Shown: positions 43,902 to 57,024, counted from the first letter of the stretch. The stretch is DNA of 64,000 bases from Pseudomonas sp. BGr12 (GCF_030272895.1 NZ_JALRNF010000013.1:62001-126000), one strand, 5' to 3'. Translations and numbers: made by a program. Notes: generated by a model not told the origin, from the sequence alone.

Positions 43902-45152
43902 TTATCCCGGCAAAGCCTCGGCCTGTTCGCCGGAAGCGCCCAGAACCACCCTCAGCGGCCACAGCGCCGAAATCCCGGCAATGCCTGCAGCCAACGCGAA
44001 GCTCAGCAGGCTGGCGCCGGCACCGAGCATCGCCAGCAACGCCCCGCCCAGGCCCAGCAAGGCAATGGTGATCATGCCCAGCATCGCCGAAACCAGCCCC
44101 TTGCTCTGTTCGCTGGCGAACAGCGTCATGCGGTACAGCACCGCATTGGCGATACCCAGGCCCAGGGCATAGACCGAAAGCCCCGCCACCAGGCTCGGCA
44201 CGCCCGGCACCAGCCAGGTAGCCAGCATCATCCCCAGCAGCCCCGCCAGATACGGCCACAGCGCCCGTCGCACCAGGCTCTTGAGCGGGTAGCGATCGGC
44301 GATGCGGTTGATGATCAGGTTGCCCAGGATCAACCCGCCGAACACCGGCAACTGCCACAGTGCATAGTCCAGGGTGCTCAGGCCTTCATCGTGGATCAAC
44401 AGCACCGGCGACAGGCCGATCCAGCCGATCAACGGCAGGCCGACCAGGCCCAGGGCAGCGCTGCCGGCGACGAAGCGACGGTTGCCGAGCAACTGGCCGT
44501 AGCCGGCCAGCAACGGCCGCAGCTGGATGGGCTGGAAGGCCAGGCGCGAACCGTCGCGACGCTCCACCCCCAGGGTTTCCGGCATGAAGCGGTACAACGC
44601 CAGCCAGGCCAGCACCGCACAGACGCCGAAAATCACGAACAACCAGCGCCACGACACCCACTCCAGCAGCAAGGTGCCCACCAACGGCCCCAGCAGCGGC
44701 GAAAGCAGCGCGATATTGGCCAGCAGGGCCATCATGCGCACCGCGTCGGCCTCGCTGAACGCCTCGTTCAAGGCCGGGTAGCTGACGGTCACCACAAAGC
44801 CCAGGCCGATGCCCTGCAAAAGGCGCAGCAGGTTGAACAGTTCGATGCTCTCGACCCAGAAGGTCGCCAGGCAGGCGATGCAGAAAAACGCACAGCCCCC
44901 CAGCAACAATGGCCGGCGACCATAGCGGTCGGCCAGCGGGCCGATCAGCCATTGCAGCAGCACACCGCCGAGCAGGTACAGGTTCAGGGCGTGGGGGATG
45001 AATTCGGGGCTGGCGCGCAGATCACCGACCACCACCGGCATGGCGGGCATCACCGCATCGCTGGCGAGGTAGGTCAGCAGTTCGAACAACGCCAGGCACA
45101 AGGCGAAGCACAAGGCGCGCAGGGGCGTGATGTAGATCAGGGGGGTAAGCAT
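43902..45152 (-). CDS. MdfA-like MFS multidrug transporter
   Basis: A 416-aa inner-membrane protein with about 12 helices. The first helix, ALCLALFELLTYLASDAVMPAM, carries the membrane-embedded acidic residue of MdfA (LxxxEFxTY-type pattern). MFS motif A is LADRYGRRPLL and motif C is FSPLLGPLVGTLLL-like (IALLSPLLGPLVGTLL). Substrates unknown. I chose ATG 45152; a TTG five codons upstream gives a longer frame and no ribosome site is convincing. It converges with ampG with a 24-base gap. Confidence 0.85.
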   Translation of the reverse strand: MLTPLIYITPLRALCFALCLALFELLTYLASDAVMPAMPVVVGDLRASPEFIPHALNLYLLGGVLLQWLIGPLADRYGRRPLLLGGCAFFCIACLATFWVESIELFNLLRLLQGIGLGFVVTVSYPALNEAFSEADAVRMMALLANIALLSPLLGPLVGTLLLEWVSWRWLFVIFGVCAVLAWLALYRFMPETLGVERRDGSRLAFQPIQLRPLLAGYGQLLGNRRFVAGSAALGLVGLPLIGWIGLSPVLLIHDEGLSTLDYALWQLPVFGGLILGNLIINRIADRYPLKSLVRRALWPYLAGLLGMMLATWLVPGVPSLVAGLSVYALGLGIANAVLYRMTLFASEQSKGLVSAMLGMITIALLGLGGALLAMLGAGASLLSFALAAGIAGISALWPLRVVLGASGEQAEALPG

Positions 45153-45249
45153 GGCAAGACCGGACAAACAAAAGTGAGCCAGCTTATATGCCAGAAAGAC
45201 CGGGGCGCAGGTAGCGTGAAGACGTGAACAAGTGTAATGACCGTAGAAG

Positions 45250-45308
45250 CATCGCGGGGCAAGCCCGCTCCCACACGCAGTTGTGGGAGCGGGCTTGCCC
45301 CGCGATCA
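45250..45308. repeat. REP pair (REPIN)
   Basis: ATCGCGGGGCAAGCCCGCTC plus CCACA and its inverted copy are joined by CGCAGT. It lies between the MdfA-like gene start and the mscS stop, about 10 bases from the latter. Confidence 0.92.
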
Positions 45309-45318
45309 CGGCCGGTAC

Positions 45319-46161
45319 TTACTGCACCGCCGTTTCCTGCACCATGCGGATCACCCGCTGCGGGAAGGGAATGTCGATGCCCTCGGCCTTGAGGCGGTCA
45401 CGGGCATGCTCGTTGAGCATGAACAGCACGTCCCAGTAGTCGGCCGTGTTGACCCAGATGCGCAGCGACACGGTGATCGAGCTGTCGCCCAGGGTGGAAA
45501 TCACTGCCTGCGGCGCCGGGTCCTTGAGCACGCGTGGGTCCTGGGCCAGCTCCAGCAGTACGCCACGGGCCTTCTGCAGGTCGGCGTCATAGTCGACGCC
45601 GACATCGAACACCACCTTGCGGGTCGGCTGGCGGTTGGTGTTGGTGATGATGCCGTTGGACAGGCTGCCGTTGGGCATGATCACGGTCTTGTTGTCACCG
45701 GTACGCAGCACGGTGTGGAAGATCTGGATGCTGTCCACGGTGCCGGCGACACCCTGGGCTTCGATCCAGTCGCCGATGCGGAACGGACGGAACAGCAGGA
45801 TCAGCACCCCGCCGGCGAAGTTCGCCAGGCTGCCCTGCAAGGCCAGGCCGATGGCCAGGCCCGCGGCACCGATGGCGGCGACGAACGAGGTAGTCTCGAT
45901 ACCGATCATCGAGGCGACACTGACAATCAGCAGGATCTTCAGGACGATGTTCGCCAGGCTGCTGATAAAACCTTGCAGCGCAAGGTCGGCGTTGCGCAGG
46001 GCAAGCAGTTTGCCCAGGCGGTAGGTCACCTTGTTGATCAGCCACCAGCCGATGGCCAGGGTCACCAGCGCCAACAACAGACGGCTGCTGTACTCCATGA
46101 TCAACGGGAGCCAGGTTTGCGAAGTCTTGACCAGTTGGTCGACCTCAGCGTTGAAATCCAT
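45319..46161 (-). CDS. mscS: Small-conductance mechanosensitive channel MscS
   Basis: A 280-aa channel opened by membrane tension on hypo-osmotic shock. Three N-terminal helices end in the pore helix GAAGLAIGLALQGSLANFAGG with regularly spaced Gly and Ala. The beta-domain PFRIGDWIEAQGVAGTVDSI and the signature VIMPNGSLSNGIITNTNR follow, then the C-terminal alpha/beta domain. Length is close to E. coli MscS (286). yajQ lies upstream on the same strand, 114 bases away. Confidence 0.94.
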   Translation of the reverse strand: MDFNAEVDQLVKTSQTWLPLIMEYSSRLLLALVTLAIGWWLINKVTYRLGKLLALRNADLALQGFISSLANIVLKILLIVSVASMIGIETTSFVAAIGAAGLAIGLALQGSLANFAGGVLILLFRPFRIGDWIEAQGVAGTVDSIQIFHTVLRTGDNKTVIMPNGSLSNGIITNTNRQPTRKVVFDVGVDYDADLQKARGVLLELAQDPRVLKDPAPQAVISTLGDSSITVSLRIWVNTADYWDVLFMLNEHARDRLKAEGIDIPFPQRVIRMVQETAVQ

Positions 46162-46275
46162 AATGTTCTCCTGATGCCGAGCGGCAATGAAGCTTGAAAT
46201 CCCTGCCGCAATCGTTTCAGCGGCCCTAAGGACCTCGGACGCCGATTCGGCGCCAAGGTTCCCTGAACGGTGGGC

Positions 46276-46761
46276 TTAGTCGCGGAAATTGTTGAACTGC
46301 AGCGGCATGCCGAACTCGCGGGCGCGCAGGGCGGCGATGGCTTCCTGCAGGTCGTCGCGCTTCTTGCCGGTGACACGCACCTGCTCGCCCTGGATGGCGG
46401 CCTGGACCTTGAGCTTGGCGTCCTTGATGTGGGCCACGATCTTCTTCGCCAGTTCCTTGTCGATGCCTTCCTTGAGCACGGCTTCCTGCTTCATCACCTT
46501 GCCCGATGCGTAGGCGTCCTTGACCTCCAGGCACTGCACGTCGATCTTGCGCTTGACCAGGGCCAGCTTGAGGATCTCGATCATCGCCTCGAGCTGGAAC
46601 TCGGCTTCGGCGGTCAGGTTGACGGTGAGCTCCTTCTCCTTGAACTCGAAGCTGCCCTTGCCCTTGAGGTCATAGCGGCGGTCCAGTTCCTTCACGGCGT
46701 TCTCAACGGCGTTGGTGACTTCGTGCTTGTCCAGTTCCGATACCACGTCGAACGACGGCAT
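46276..46761 (-). CDS. yajQ: YajQ family nucleotide (c-di-GMP)-binding protein
   Basis: A 161-aa cytoplasmic protein of two ferredoxin-like domains. It starts [31 protein letters not shown], has [15 protein letters not shown], and ends [30 protein letters not shown], the YajQ signature. Homologues bind cyclic di-GMP and help a transcription factor in Xanthomonas and Stenotrophomonas. In this window bifA provides the other c-di-GMP function, though they are far apart. Confidence 0.96.
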   Translation of the reverse strand: MPSFDVVSELDKHEVTNAVENAVKELDRRYDLKGKGSFEFKEKELTVNLTAEAEFQLEAMIEILKLALVKRKIDVQCLEVKDAYASGKVMKQEAVLKEGIDKELAKKIVAHIKDAKLKVQAAIQGEQVRVTGKKRDDLQEAIAALRAREFGMPLQFNNFRD

Positions 46762-46814
46762 AACGATTCTCCAGAAAATAAATGCGCGCTCACGGCCCTG
46801 ATTGCAGAGCGTGA

Positions 46815-47792
<978 letters not shown>

Positions 47793-47842
47793 GCGCAGCG
47801 TTACCCTGCCCTTTCACCTACAGACCGGGATCTGGCTTTCAC

Positions 47843-49879
47843 ATGACGCTGCGCGAACGCCTGGAGAACCTGCCGGTTGGCCAGAAACTGCTGGCCGCCC
47901 TGCTGGTGCTGTTGATCACCATCCTGCTGGTGGCCAACCTGACTTTCATCAGCGCCGCCTACTGGATCTCCCAGGAGAGCATGGCGCCCCAGGCCCTGCA
48001 GACCATCGGCCGACTGGTGGCCAACCCGCAACTGTCCACCCAGGCCGCGGACTCGCCCGAGGCCGCCAAGGCCCTGCTCAAGGAGCTGGACAGCTACACC
48101 CCCTTGCGCGCCGCTGCCGTCTACGGCGGCGACGGCAAGCTGCTGGCGCAGTTGCAGCACGGCGAAGTGCTGCCCCTGCCCAAACGCTATCGCAACATCG
48201 AGAACTGGCGCCTGACCGAGTTTCGCAGCACCCAGCTGACCCAGCTGCCACGCCCGGGCGGGCCTCCGGGCTACCTGTTGCTGGTGGCCAGCAGCGAGTT
48301 GCCTGTGGCCTTCTACACCGGCACCCTCACCGCCAGCCTGGGCATCCTGGTGTTCAGTATCTTGCTGTGGATGATCATCGCCCGGCAGATCAAGCGCCTG
48401 ATCACCCAGCCGATCTACCAGCTCGAAGAACTGTCGCGCCAGGTGACCCGCGAAGAGAACTACGCCCTGCGCGCCAAGCGCGGCAACGATGACGAAATCG
48501 GCAGCCTGGCCGAGGCCTTCAACACCATGCTGTCGCGCATCGAAGCCCGCGAGCAGCAGCTCAAGCGCACCCGCGACGAATTCCAGGAAGCCTACGACCA
48601 GGCCCAGGGCCTGGCCGAGGAAACCCGCCACACCAACCGCAAGCTGGAGCTGGAAGTCCAGGTGCGCAGCAAGATCGAGAAAAAGCTCACGGGCTTCCAG
48701 AACTACCTCAACAGCATCATCGACTCCATGCCCTCGGCGCTGATCGCCCTGGACGAACAGCTCTACGTCACCCAGTGGAACCAGGAAGCCAGCGTGCTCT
48801 CCGGCACGCCGCTGGACGAAGCGCTGAACCAACCGATCTTCCTCGCCTTCGAGCCGCTCAAGCCGTTCCTGCCGCAGCTCAAGGAGAGCGTCGAGAAACA
48901 CCGGGTGGCGAAGATCGAGCGGGTCACCTGGACCAAGGACGACGACGCCCGGCACTACGCCCTGACCTTCTACCCACTGATGGGCGGTGGCGGACGCGGC
49001 GTGGTGATCCGCATCGACGACATCACCCAGCGCCTGTCCCTGGAAGAAATGATGGTGCAGTCGGAGAAGATGCTCTCGGTCGGTGGCCTGGCAGCCGGCA
49101 TGGCCCATGAAATCAACAACCCGCTGGGGGCGATCCTGCACAACGTGCAGAACATTCGCCGACGCCTGTCACCAGACCTGGCCCGGAACATGGAACAGGC
49201 CGACGAAGTGGGCATCGACCTGCCTGCGGTCAATCGCTACCTGGAAAGCCGCGAGGTGCCGCAGTTGCTCGATGGCATCCAGCAGGCCGGTGCCCGTGCG
49301 GCCAAGATCGTCACCCACATGCTCAGCTTCAGCCGGCGCAGCAACCGCCAGCTGGCACCCTGTGACCTGCCGGCGCTGATCGACCAGGCAGTGGAAATCG
49401 CCGGCAACGATTTCGACCTGACCATCGGCTTCGACTTCAAGGGTCAGGCCATCATCCGCCAGTTCGACCCCAACCTGGGCCCGGTGCCCTGCACCGCCAA
49501 CGAGCTGGAGCAGGTGCTGCTCAACCTGCTGAAGAACGCCGCCCAGGCCATTCACCTGCGCGAAGACGACAGCGAGCCTGGCCGCATCATCCTGCGTACC
49601 CGGCTCAATCCACCCTGGGCGGAGATCCAGGTGGAAGACAACGGTGTCGGCATGCCCGAAGCGGTACGCAAGCGCACCTTCGAGCCGTTCTTCACCACCA
49701 AGGAAATCGGCCAGGGCACCGGCCTTGGCCTGTCGGTGTCGTACTTCATTATCACCAACAACCACAAGGGCCAGATGGAAGTGCAGTCGGCACCCGGCCA
49801 GGGCACCTGCTTCACCTTGCGCCTGCCCCTGGCCAATACCGCGCCGGCTGAGGTCGAGCCCCACAAAATGGAGTCATGA
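47843..49879 (+). CDS. Sensor histidine kinase (HAMP-PAS-HisKA-HATPase)
   Basis: A 678-aa membrane kinase. Helix 1 spans about residues 14-38 (KLLAALLVLLITILLVANLTF) and helix 2 about 158-182 (LTASLGILVFSILLWMIIA), enclosing a periplasmic domain. HAMP follows (QLEELSRQVTREENYAL), a coiled linker, then PAS (FQNYLNSIIDSMPSALIALDEQLYV). The HisKA box is GGLAAGMAHEINNPLGAILH and the ATPase domain has NLLKNAAQAIH, DNGVGMP and GTGLGLSVSYFI. It resembles NtrY/ZraS-type kinases. No receiver domain and no response regulator gene is adjacent. It overlaps the next gene by four bases (ATGA). The signal is unknown. Confidence 0.88.
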   Translation: MTLRERLENLPVGQKLLAALLVLLITILLVANLTFISAAYWISQESMAPQALQTIGRLVANPQLSTQAADSPEAAKALLKELDSYTPLRAAAVYGGDGKLLAQLQHGEVLPLPKRYRNIENWRLTEFRSTQLTQLPRPGGPPGYLLLVASSELPVAFYTGTLTASLGILVFSILLWMIIARQIKRLITQPIYQLEELSRQVTREENYALRAKRGNDDEIGSLAEAFNTMLSRIEAREQQLKRTRDEFQEAYDQAQGLAEETRHTNRKLELEVQVRSKIEKKLTGFQNYLNSIIDSMPSALIALDEQLYVTQWNQEASVLSGTPLDEALNQPIFLAFEPLKPFLPQLKESVEKHRVAKIERVTWTKDDDARHYALTFYPLMGGGGRGVVIRIDDITQRLSLEEMMVQSEKMLSVGGLAAGMAHEINNPLGAILHNVQNIRRRLSPDLARNMEQADEVGIDLPAVNRYLESREVPQLLDGIQQAGARAAKIVTHMLSFSRRSNRQLAPCDLPALIDQAVEIAGNDFDLTIGFDFKGQAIIRQFDPNLGPVPCTANELEQVLLNLLKNAAQAIHLREDDSEPGRIILRTRLNPPWAEIQVEDNGVGMPEAVRKRTFEPFFTTKEIGQGTGLGLSVSYFIITNNHKGQMEVQSAPGQGTCFTLRLPLANTAPAEVEPHKMES

Positions 49880-50442
49880 ACATGGGTTTTCGCCTGTCGA
49901 AGATCTACACCCGCACCGGCGACAAGGGCGAAACAGGCCTGGGCGACGGGCGCCGGGTGCCCAAGGATCATCCGCGGATCGAGGCCATTGGCGAGGTCGA
50001 TAGCCTCAACAGTCAGTTGGGTTTGCTGCTGGCGGGACTGGCCGAGCAAGGGCTGGACGAAGTGATCGAGGTTCTGGCGCCGTGCCAGCACCGCCTGTTC
50101 GACCTCGGTGGCGAGCTGGCGATGCCCAGTTACCAGGCGCTGAATGCCACTGAAGTGGAACGCCTGGAAGCGGCGATCGATCGCTGGAACGAGGAACTGG
50201 GGCCGCTGGAGAATTTCATCCTGCCCAGTGGTTCGGCATTGATCGCCCAGGCCCATGTCTGCCGCAGCCTGGCGCGCAGCGCCGAGCGGCGCTGTCAGCA
50301 GTTGAACGGAGTCGAGCCGTTGGCCGGGGTGGGCCTGGCGTATATCAACCGCTTGTCGGATCTGCTGTTCGTGGCGGCGCGCCTGATCGGGCGGCGCCAG
50401 GGGGTGGCCGAGGTGCTGTGGCAGGCTGCAGCTAAACCCTGA
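49876..50442 (+). CDS. Cob(I)alamin adenosyltransferase, PduO type
   Basis: A 188-aa enzyme transferring the adenosyl group of ATP to reduced corrinoid to make adenosylcobalamin. N-terminal ATP loop KIYTRTGDKGETGLGDG, then RIEAIGEVDSLNSQLGLLLAGL, and the C-terminal helix signature RSLARSAERRCQQLN are all diagnostic of PduO/PA4399-type proteins. The start overlaps the kinase stop as ATGA. A second ATG two codons later is equally possible. Coupling to a histidine kinase is odd and probably accidental. Confidence 0.93.
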   Translation: MNMGFRLSKIYTRTGDKGETGLGDGRRVPKDHPRIEAIGEVDSLNSQLGLLLAGLAEQGLDEVIEVLAPCQHRLFDLGGELAMPSYQALNATEVERLEAAIDRWNEELGPLENFILPSGSALIAQAHVCRSLARSAERRCQQLNGVEPLAGVGLAYINRLSDLLFVAARLIGRRQGVAEVLWQAAAKP

Positions 50443-50449
50443 ATAGCGC

Positions 50450-50510
50450 ATCGCGGGGCAAGCCCGCTCCTACAGGTATTTGCCCTGTAGGAGCGGGCTT
50501 GCCCCGCGAT
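50450..50510. repeat. REP pair (REPIN)
   Basis: ATCGCGGGGCAAGCCCGCTC plus CTACAG and its inverted copy flank TATTTGCC. It separates the convergent PduO-type and MutT genes by only a few bases on each side. Confidence 0.93.
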
Positions 50511-50514
50511 GGTT

Positions 50515-51459
50515 TCACAGCTGCGGCCAGAACGCTCGGATCCCCGCCACGCCCTGGGCCCCATGCTGCCAGGCCTTCTCGCGTTCAGCGGCGCCCACAC
50601 CGCCCAGCAGGTAGACAGGCTTGCTGAAGCCCTCGATCAGGCGTTGCGCCTGCTCCCAGCCCAACGGCACGGCTTCGGGATGGGTCTGGGTCGCCTGTAC
50701 CGGCGACAGGGTGACGAAATCCACGCCCATCTGCTCGGCCAGAGCCAGTTCCTCGGCATTGTGGCAGGACGCCGCCAGCCAGCGCGCCGTCGGGAACGGA
50801 CGACCCTTACTCGCGTACTTGCGCAACTGCTCGGAAGTCAGGTGCCAACCCGCCGACGGAAAATCACCCAGCCACTCCAGCGGCCCCTTGAGCATCAGTT
50901 GCGCCTTGCCCGCGCACAGCCCCACGGCATCCACCGCCACATCGCGGTACTTGGGGTCGTACATGTTCGGCGCACGCAACTGGATCAGCTTGATCCCGCC
51001 GGCAATGGCCTTCTGCATGCCACGCAGCAGATGCGGCGTCTCCAGGCCATCCGGAGTGATCAGGTACTCGCCCGGCAGGCGGGCTGCCGCCACGATCGGC
51101 CGGTTGGCTTCGGGAAACTCGTACTGTGGCAGTTCCCGCGCGGTGACCCAGGCCAGGGGCTGGCCCTCGGCACCATGAGGCTCACCGGTGAAGCCACTGA
51201 CTTCCCAGACATCGAGCAGCACCTGCTTGTCGGGGTAGTCGTGCTTGATGGTGATCAACGGCCGCGCAGCGGTCACGACGATACCCAGCTCTTCGTTCAG
51301 CTCGCGGGACAAGGCGACCTGTACCGCTTCGCCCTCCTCGACCTTGCCACCGGGAAATTCCCAGAGGCCACCCTGGTGCTGGGTATCGGCACGACGGGCA
51401 ATCAGGATGCGACCGTCCGCACCGCGAATGACCGCGGCGGCTACATGAACGCGCTTCAC
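50515..51459 (-). CDS. Nudix hydrolase fused to TenI/ThiE-like domain (MutT family)
   Basis: A 314-aa two-domain protein. Residues 1-135 are a Nudix domain with the box GGKVEEGEAVQVALSRELNEELGI (GX5EX7REUXEEXGU), as in MutT, which hydrolyses 8-oxo-dGTP. Residues about 150-314 resemble thiamine-phosphate synthase/TenI (IAGGIKLIQLRAPNMYDPKYRDVA; GVDFVTLSPVQATQTHPEA; PVYLLGGVGAAE), without a thiamine gene nearby. This MutT-ThiE fusion is a recurring Pseudomonas form; the second domain's activity is unclear. Its start overlaps the GST gene stop by four bases. Confidence 0.9.
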   Translation of the reverse strand: MKRVHVAAAVIRGADGRILIARRADTQHQGGLWEFPGGKVEEGEAVQVALSRELNEELGIVVTAARPLITIKHDYPDKQVLLDVWEVSGFTGEPHGAEGQPLAWVTARELPQYEFPEANRPIVAAARLPGEYLITPDGLETPHLLRGMQKAIAGGIKLIQLRAPNMYDPKYRDVAVDAVGLCAGKAQLMLKGPLEWLGDFPSAGWHLTSEQLRKYASKGRPFPTARWLAASCHNAEELALAEQMGVDFVTLSPVQATQTHPEAVPLGWEQAQRLIEGFSKPVYLLGGVGAAEREKAWQHGAQGVAGIRAFWPQL

Positions 51460-52088
51460 CCTTCACGCTCCGCAAGACCCGCCTTCTGCCAGGCCTGGAA
51501 GGCTGGCCACTGGTAGATGGTCTCGATGTAGGCGGCCGCTTCGGCGGGCACCTCTACCCGGTAGGTGCGCAGGCGCACGGCGACAGGGGCGAAGAAGGCG
51601 TCCGCCAGGCTTGGCGTGCCAAACAGGAATGGACCGGCCTCCTTGGCGGCCAGGCGGCATTCGGCCCATAGGGCGATGATGCGGTCGATATCGACCTGCA
51701 CGTCCAGTGGCATGTTTTCCAACGCCTGGTCACGGGACAGGTCGAACGGCATGTTGCCGCGCAGGGCGAAAAAGCCGCTGTGCATCTGCGCACAGGCCGA
51801 ACGCGCCTGGGCGCGGGCAGCGATGTCGGTGGGCCAGAGATTGGCCTCGGGATGGCGTTCGTTGAGGTACTCGGCAATGGCCAGGGAGTCGGCGATGACG
51901 CCGTGCTCGCACTTGAGCAGCGGTACCTTGCCGGTCGGCGAGTGTTCGAGGATACGTGCGCGGGTGTCGGGCTGGTTGAGTTTGATCAGGGTTTCTTCAT
52001 AGCGGACACCGGCCAGTTCCAGGGCCAGGGCGCCGCGTAGCGACCAGGAGGAATACAGCTTGTCGCCGATGATCAGATGGTAACTCAT
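51456..52088 (-). CDS. Glutathione S-transferase family protein (MAAI/zeta-like)
   Basis: A 210-aa cytosolic GST. The N-terminal thioredoxin-like domain is YHLIIGDKLYSSWSLRGALALELAG with the conserved Ser-Ser-Trp-Ser site, and SPTGKVPLLKCEHGVIADSLAIAEYLNERHPEANLWP holds the cis-Pro and glutathione-binding residues. The C-terminal helical domain follows (SLADAFFAPVAVRLRTY). Substrate unknown. It is 84 bases downstream of argJ on the same strand and overlaps the MutT-like gene. Confidence 0.88.
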   Translation of the reverse strand: MSYHLIIGDKLYSSWSLRGALALELAGVRYEETLIKLNQPDTRARILEHSPTGKVPLLKCEHGVIADSLAIAEYLNERHPEANLWPTDIAARAQARSACAQMHSGFFALRGNMPFDLSRDQALENMPLDVQVDIDRIIALWAECRLAAKEAGPFLFGTPSLADAFFAPVAVRLRTYRVEVPAEAAAYIETIYQWPAFQAWQKAGLAEREG

Positions 52089-52120
52089 GGTTCGGCTCCG
52101 TCAGGTTTTGGCGGGGAAGC

Positions 52121-52168
52121 GATCGCGGGGCAAGCCCGCTCCCACATGGGGCGGGCTTGTCACGTGAT
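52121..52168. repeat. Degenerate REP pair
   Basis: A complete REP (GATCGCGGGGCAAGCCCGCT plus CCCACA) is followed by a weaker inverted unit, GGGGCGGGCTTGTCACGTGA, which has decayed from the consensus. Located between the GST and argJ genes. Confidence 0.75.
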
Positions 52169-52172
52169 GATA

Positions 52173-53390
52173 TTACGTCCGGTATTCGGCGTTGATCTTC
52201 ACGTACTCGTGGGACAGGTCGGTGGTCCAGATGGTTTCGCTGCACTGGCCACGGCCCAGCTCGATACGGATGGTGATCTCTTCCTGGGCCATCACCGCCG
52301 CGCCCTGGGCTTCGGTGTAGGTAGCGCTGCGGCCGCCCTTGCTGGCGATGCACACGTCACCCAGGTACACGTCGATCAGGCTGACATCCAGCTCCGGCAC
52401 GCCGGCACGGCCGACGGCCGCCAGGATCCGGCCCCAGTTCGGGTCGGAGGCGAACAGCGCAGTCTTGATCAGCGGCGAGTGGGCCACGGCGTAGCCGACG
52501 TCCAGGCACTCCTGGTGGTTGCCGCCGCCGTTGACTTCGACGGTGACGAACTTGGTCGCGCCTTCGCCGTCACGGACGATGGCCTGGGCCACTTCCATGC
52601 ACACTTCGAAGACCGCCTTTTTCAACGCGTCGAACAGCGGGCCGCGCGCTTCGGTGACTTCAGCGACATTCGCCTTGCCGGTAGCGATCAGCATGCAGCA
52701 GTCGTTGGTCGAGGTGTCGCCGTCGATGGTGATGCGGTTGAACGACTTGTTGGCGCCGTCGAGCATCAGGTCCTTGAGCACCGCAGGGGCGACCTTGGCG
52801 TCGGTGGCGATGTAGCCGAGCATGGTGGCCATGTTCGGACGGATCATGCCGGCGCCTTTGCTGATGCCGGTGACGGTAATGGTCACGCCTTCGTACTGGA
52901 ACTGACGGCTGGCACCCTTGGGCAGGGTGTCGGTGGTCATGATGCCGGTGGCGGCAGCGGCCCAGTTGTTTTCCGACAGGTCGTCCAGGGCCGCCTGCAG
53001 GGCGCCTTCGATCTTCTCGACCGGCAGCGGCTCACCGATCACGCCGGTGGAGAATGGCAGCACGGCGCTGGCCTCGACGCCAGTCAGCTCGGCAAGCTTG
53101 GCGCAGGTGCGCTCGGCTGCGGCCAGGCCCGGGGCGCCGGTGCCGGCGTTGGCATTGCCGGTGTTGGTCAACAGGTAACGCACGGTGCCCTGCACGCGCT
53201 GCTTGGCCAGGATGACCGGCGCTGCGCAGAAGGCATTGAGGGTGAACACGCCGGAAACGCTGGAGCCTTCGGCGCAGCGCATCACGACCACGTCCTTGCG
53301 CCCCGGGCGCTTGATACCCGCAGAGGCGATGCCGAGTTCAAAACCTGGAACCGGGTGCAACGTTGGCAAAGGGCCAAGACCAACAGCCAT
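52173..53390 (-). CDS. argJ: Bifunctional ornithine/glutamate N-acetyltransferase
   Basis: Transfers acetyl from N-acetylornithine to glutamate (and may use acetyl-CoA) in the cyclic arginine pathway. The 405-aa precursor is self-cleaved before Thr in the NMATMLGYIATDA motif (Ala-Thr), giving two chains. Other signatures are LTNTGNANAGTG, LPFSTGVIGEPL, MIRPN, and INADTSTNDC-like (TIDGDTSTNDCCMLIATG). ATG 53390 is preferred because the family begins AVGLGPLPTLHPVPG; an extra 20 upstream codons are not family-like. A REP-like hairpin lies between it and secA. Confidence 0.95.
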   Translation of the reverse strand: MAVGLGPLPTLHPVPGFELGIASAGIKRPGRKDVVVMRCAEGSSVSGVFTLNAFCAAPVILAKQRVQGTVRYLLTNTGNANAGTGAPGLAAAERTCAKLAELTGVEASAVLPFSTGVIGEPLPVEKIEGALQAALDDLSENNWAAAATGIMTTDTLPKGASRQFQYEGVTITVTGISKGAGMIRPNMATMLGYIATDAKVAPAVLKDLMLDGANKSFNRITIDGDTSTNDCCMLIATGKANVAEVTEARGPLFDALKKAVFEVCMEVAQAIVRDGEGATKFVTVEVNGGGNHQECLDVGYAVAHSPLIKTALFASDPNWGRILAAVGRAGVPELDVSLIDVYLGDVCIASKGGRSATYTEAQGAAVMAQEEITIRIELGRGQCSETIWTTDLSHEYVKINAEYRT

Positions 53391-53433
53391 GAAAGCGCTC
53401 CTAGATAAACAGCCTGTATAAGGGGTGATGAAG

Positions 53434-53479
53434 CGCAAGGCCGCTCCCACTGCGATTACGGTGGGAGCGGCCTTGTGCC
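53434..53479. repeat. REP-like hairpin of a second type (GTGGGAGCGGCCTTG)
   Basis: CGCAAGGCCGCTCCCAC and GTGGGAGCGGCCTTGTG pair around TGCGATTACG. The unit shares the GTGGGAGCGG edge of the main REP but has CCTTGTG in place of GCTTGCCC. It lies between secA and argJ. Confidence 0.85.
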
Positions 53480-53529
53480 GCGATGGGCCGCCAGGCGGCC
53501 CCTGTGTTTACTGCCGTAACGACTGACCG

Positions 53530-56265
<2,736 letters not shown>

Positions 56266-56547
56266 ATCGGCAGGATCTTCCACACATAGGGATGGAGGGC
56301 GGCCCCGTGAGTCGCCCGTGCAGCCCTTATGGCCGCATGCGAACGAGCATTCTACCCGGAAACGGTGGTGAGGAAAGTGGCGGATTTCCACGATGCTGGC
56401 ACGCGCTTTGACGGGGCTTTTTTACAATAAGGGCTTTTTGCGCAACTTCAACCCATTCACAACATGAAGTTTTTCCGTTGACCGGGTTCAAGGCGCGCAT
56501 CGGGGGATCTGATAAGATGGCGGTTCTGTAACTTCAGGTGTCCTCCC

Positions 56548-57015
56548 ATGGCTTTTCGCCCCCTGCCGGCCCGTGCGCCCGCCGTACTGTTGCGCGAAGC
56601 CCGGCCGCTCAAAGCCCTGTTCAGCCAGGCCCAGCGCCTGGCGCAATTGCAGAAGCTGCTCGACAGCCAGCTGCAGCCGGCTGCGCGCGAGCATTGCCAT
56701 ATCGCCTCCTGGCGTGAAGGCACCCTGCTGCTGATCGTCACCAACGGTCACTGGGCCACCCGCCTGCGTTACCAGCAAAAACGCCTGCAGCGCCAGCTAC
56801 AGACCCTGGAGGTGTTCGCCAACCTAACCCGGATCCTGTTCAAGGTGCAGCCACCGACCACCCAGAGCCGTGCGGCCGGGCACACCATCGACCTGTCCAC
56901 GCGCGCCGCCGAGAGCATCCAGGCCGCAGCCGAGGGCATCAGCGATCCGAAGCTGAAAGCGGCACTGGAGCGCCTGGCCAGCCATGCGCGGGACAAGGAT
57001 GCGACTGATAGCTGA
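56548..57015 (+). CDS. dciA: DciA replicative-helicase loader/operator (DUF721)
   Basis: A 155-aa protein of the DUF721/DciA family, which helps load DnaB helicase at the origin in bacteria lacking DnaC/DnaI. The N-terminal DUF721-type fold shows LFSQAQRLAQLQKLLDSQL and AREHCHIASWREGTLLLIVTNGHWATRLRYQQKRLQRQLQTLE, the KH-like core. The C-terminal part is helical (IQAAAEGISDPKLKAALERLASHA), possibly flexible. It is divergent from secA, the position where I recall dciA in P. aeruginosa. Confidence 0.88.
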   Translation: MAFRPLPARAPAVLLREARPLKALFSQAQRLAQLQKLLDSQLQPAAREHCHIASWREGTLLLIVTNGHWATRLRYQQKRLQRQLQTLEVFANLTRILFKVQPPTTQSRAAGHTIDLSTRAAESIQAAAEGISDPKLKAALERLASHARDKDATDS

Positions 57016-57024
57016 ACACAACCC

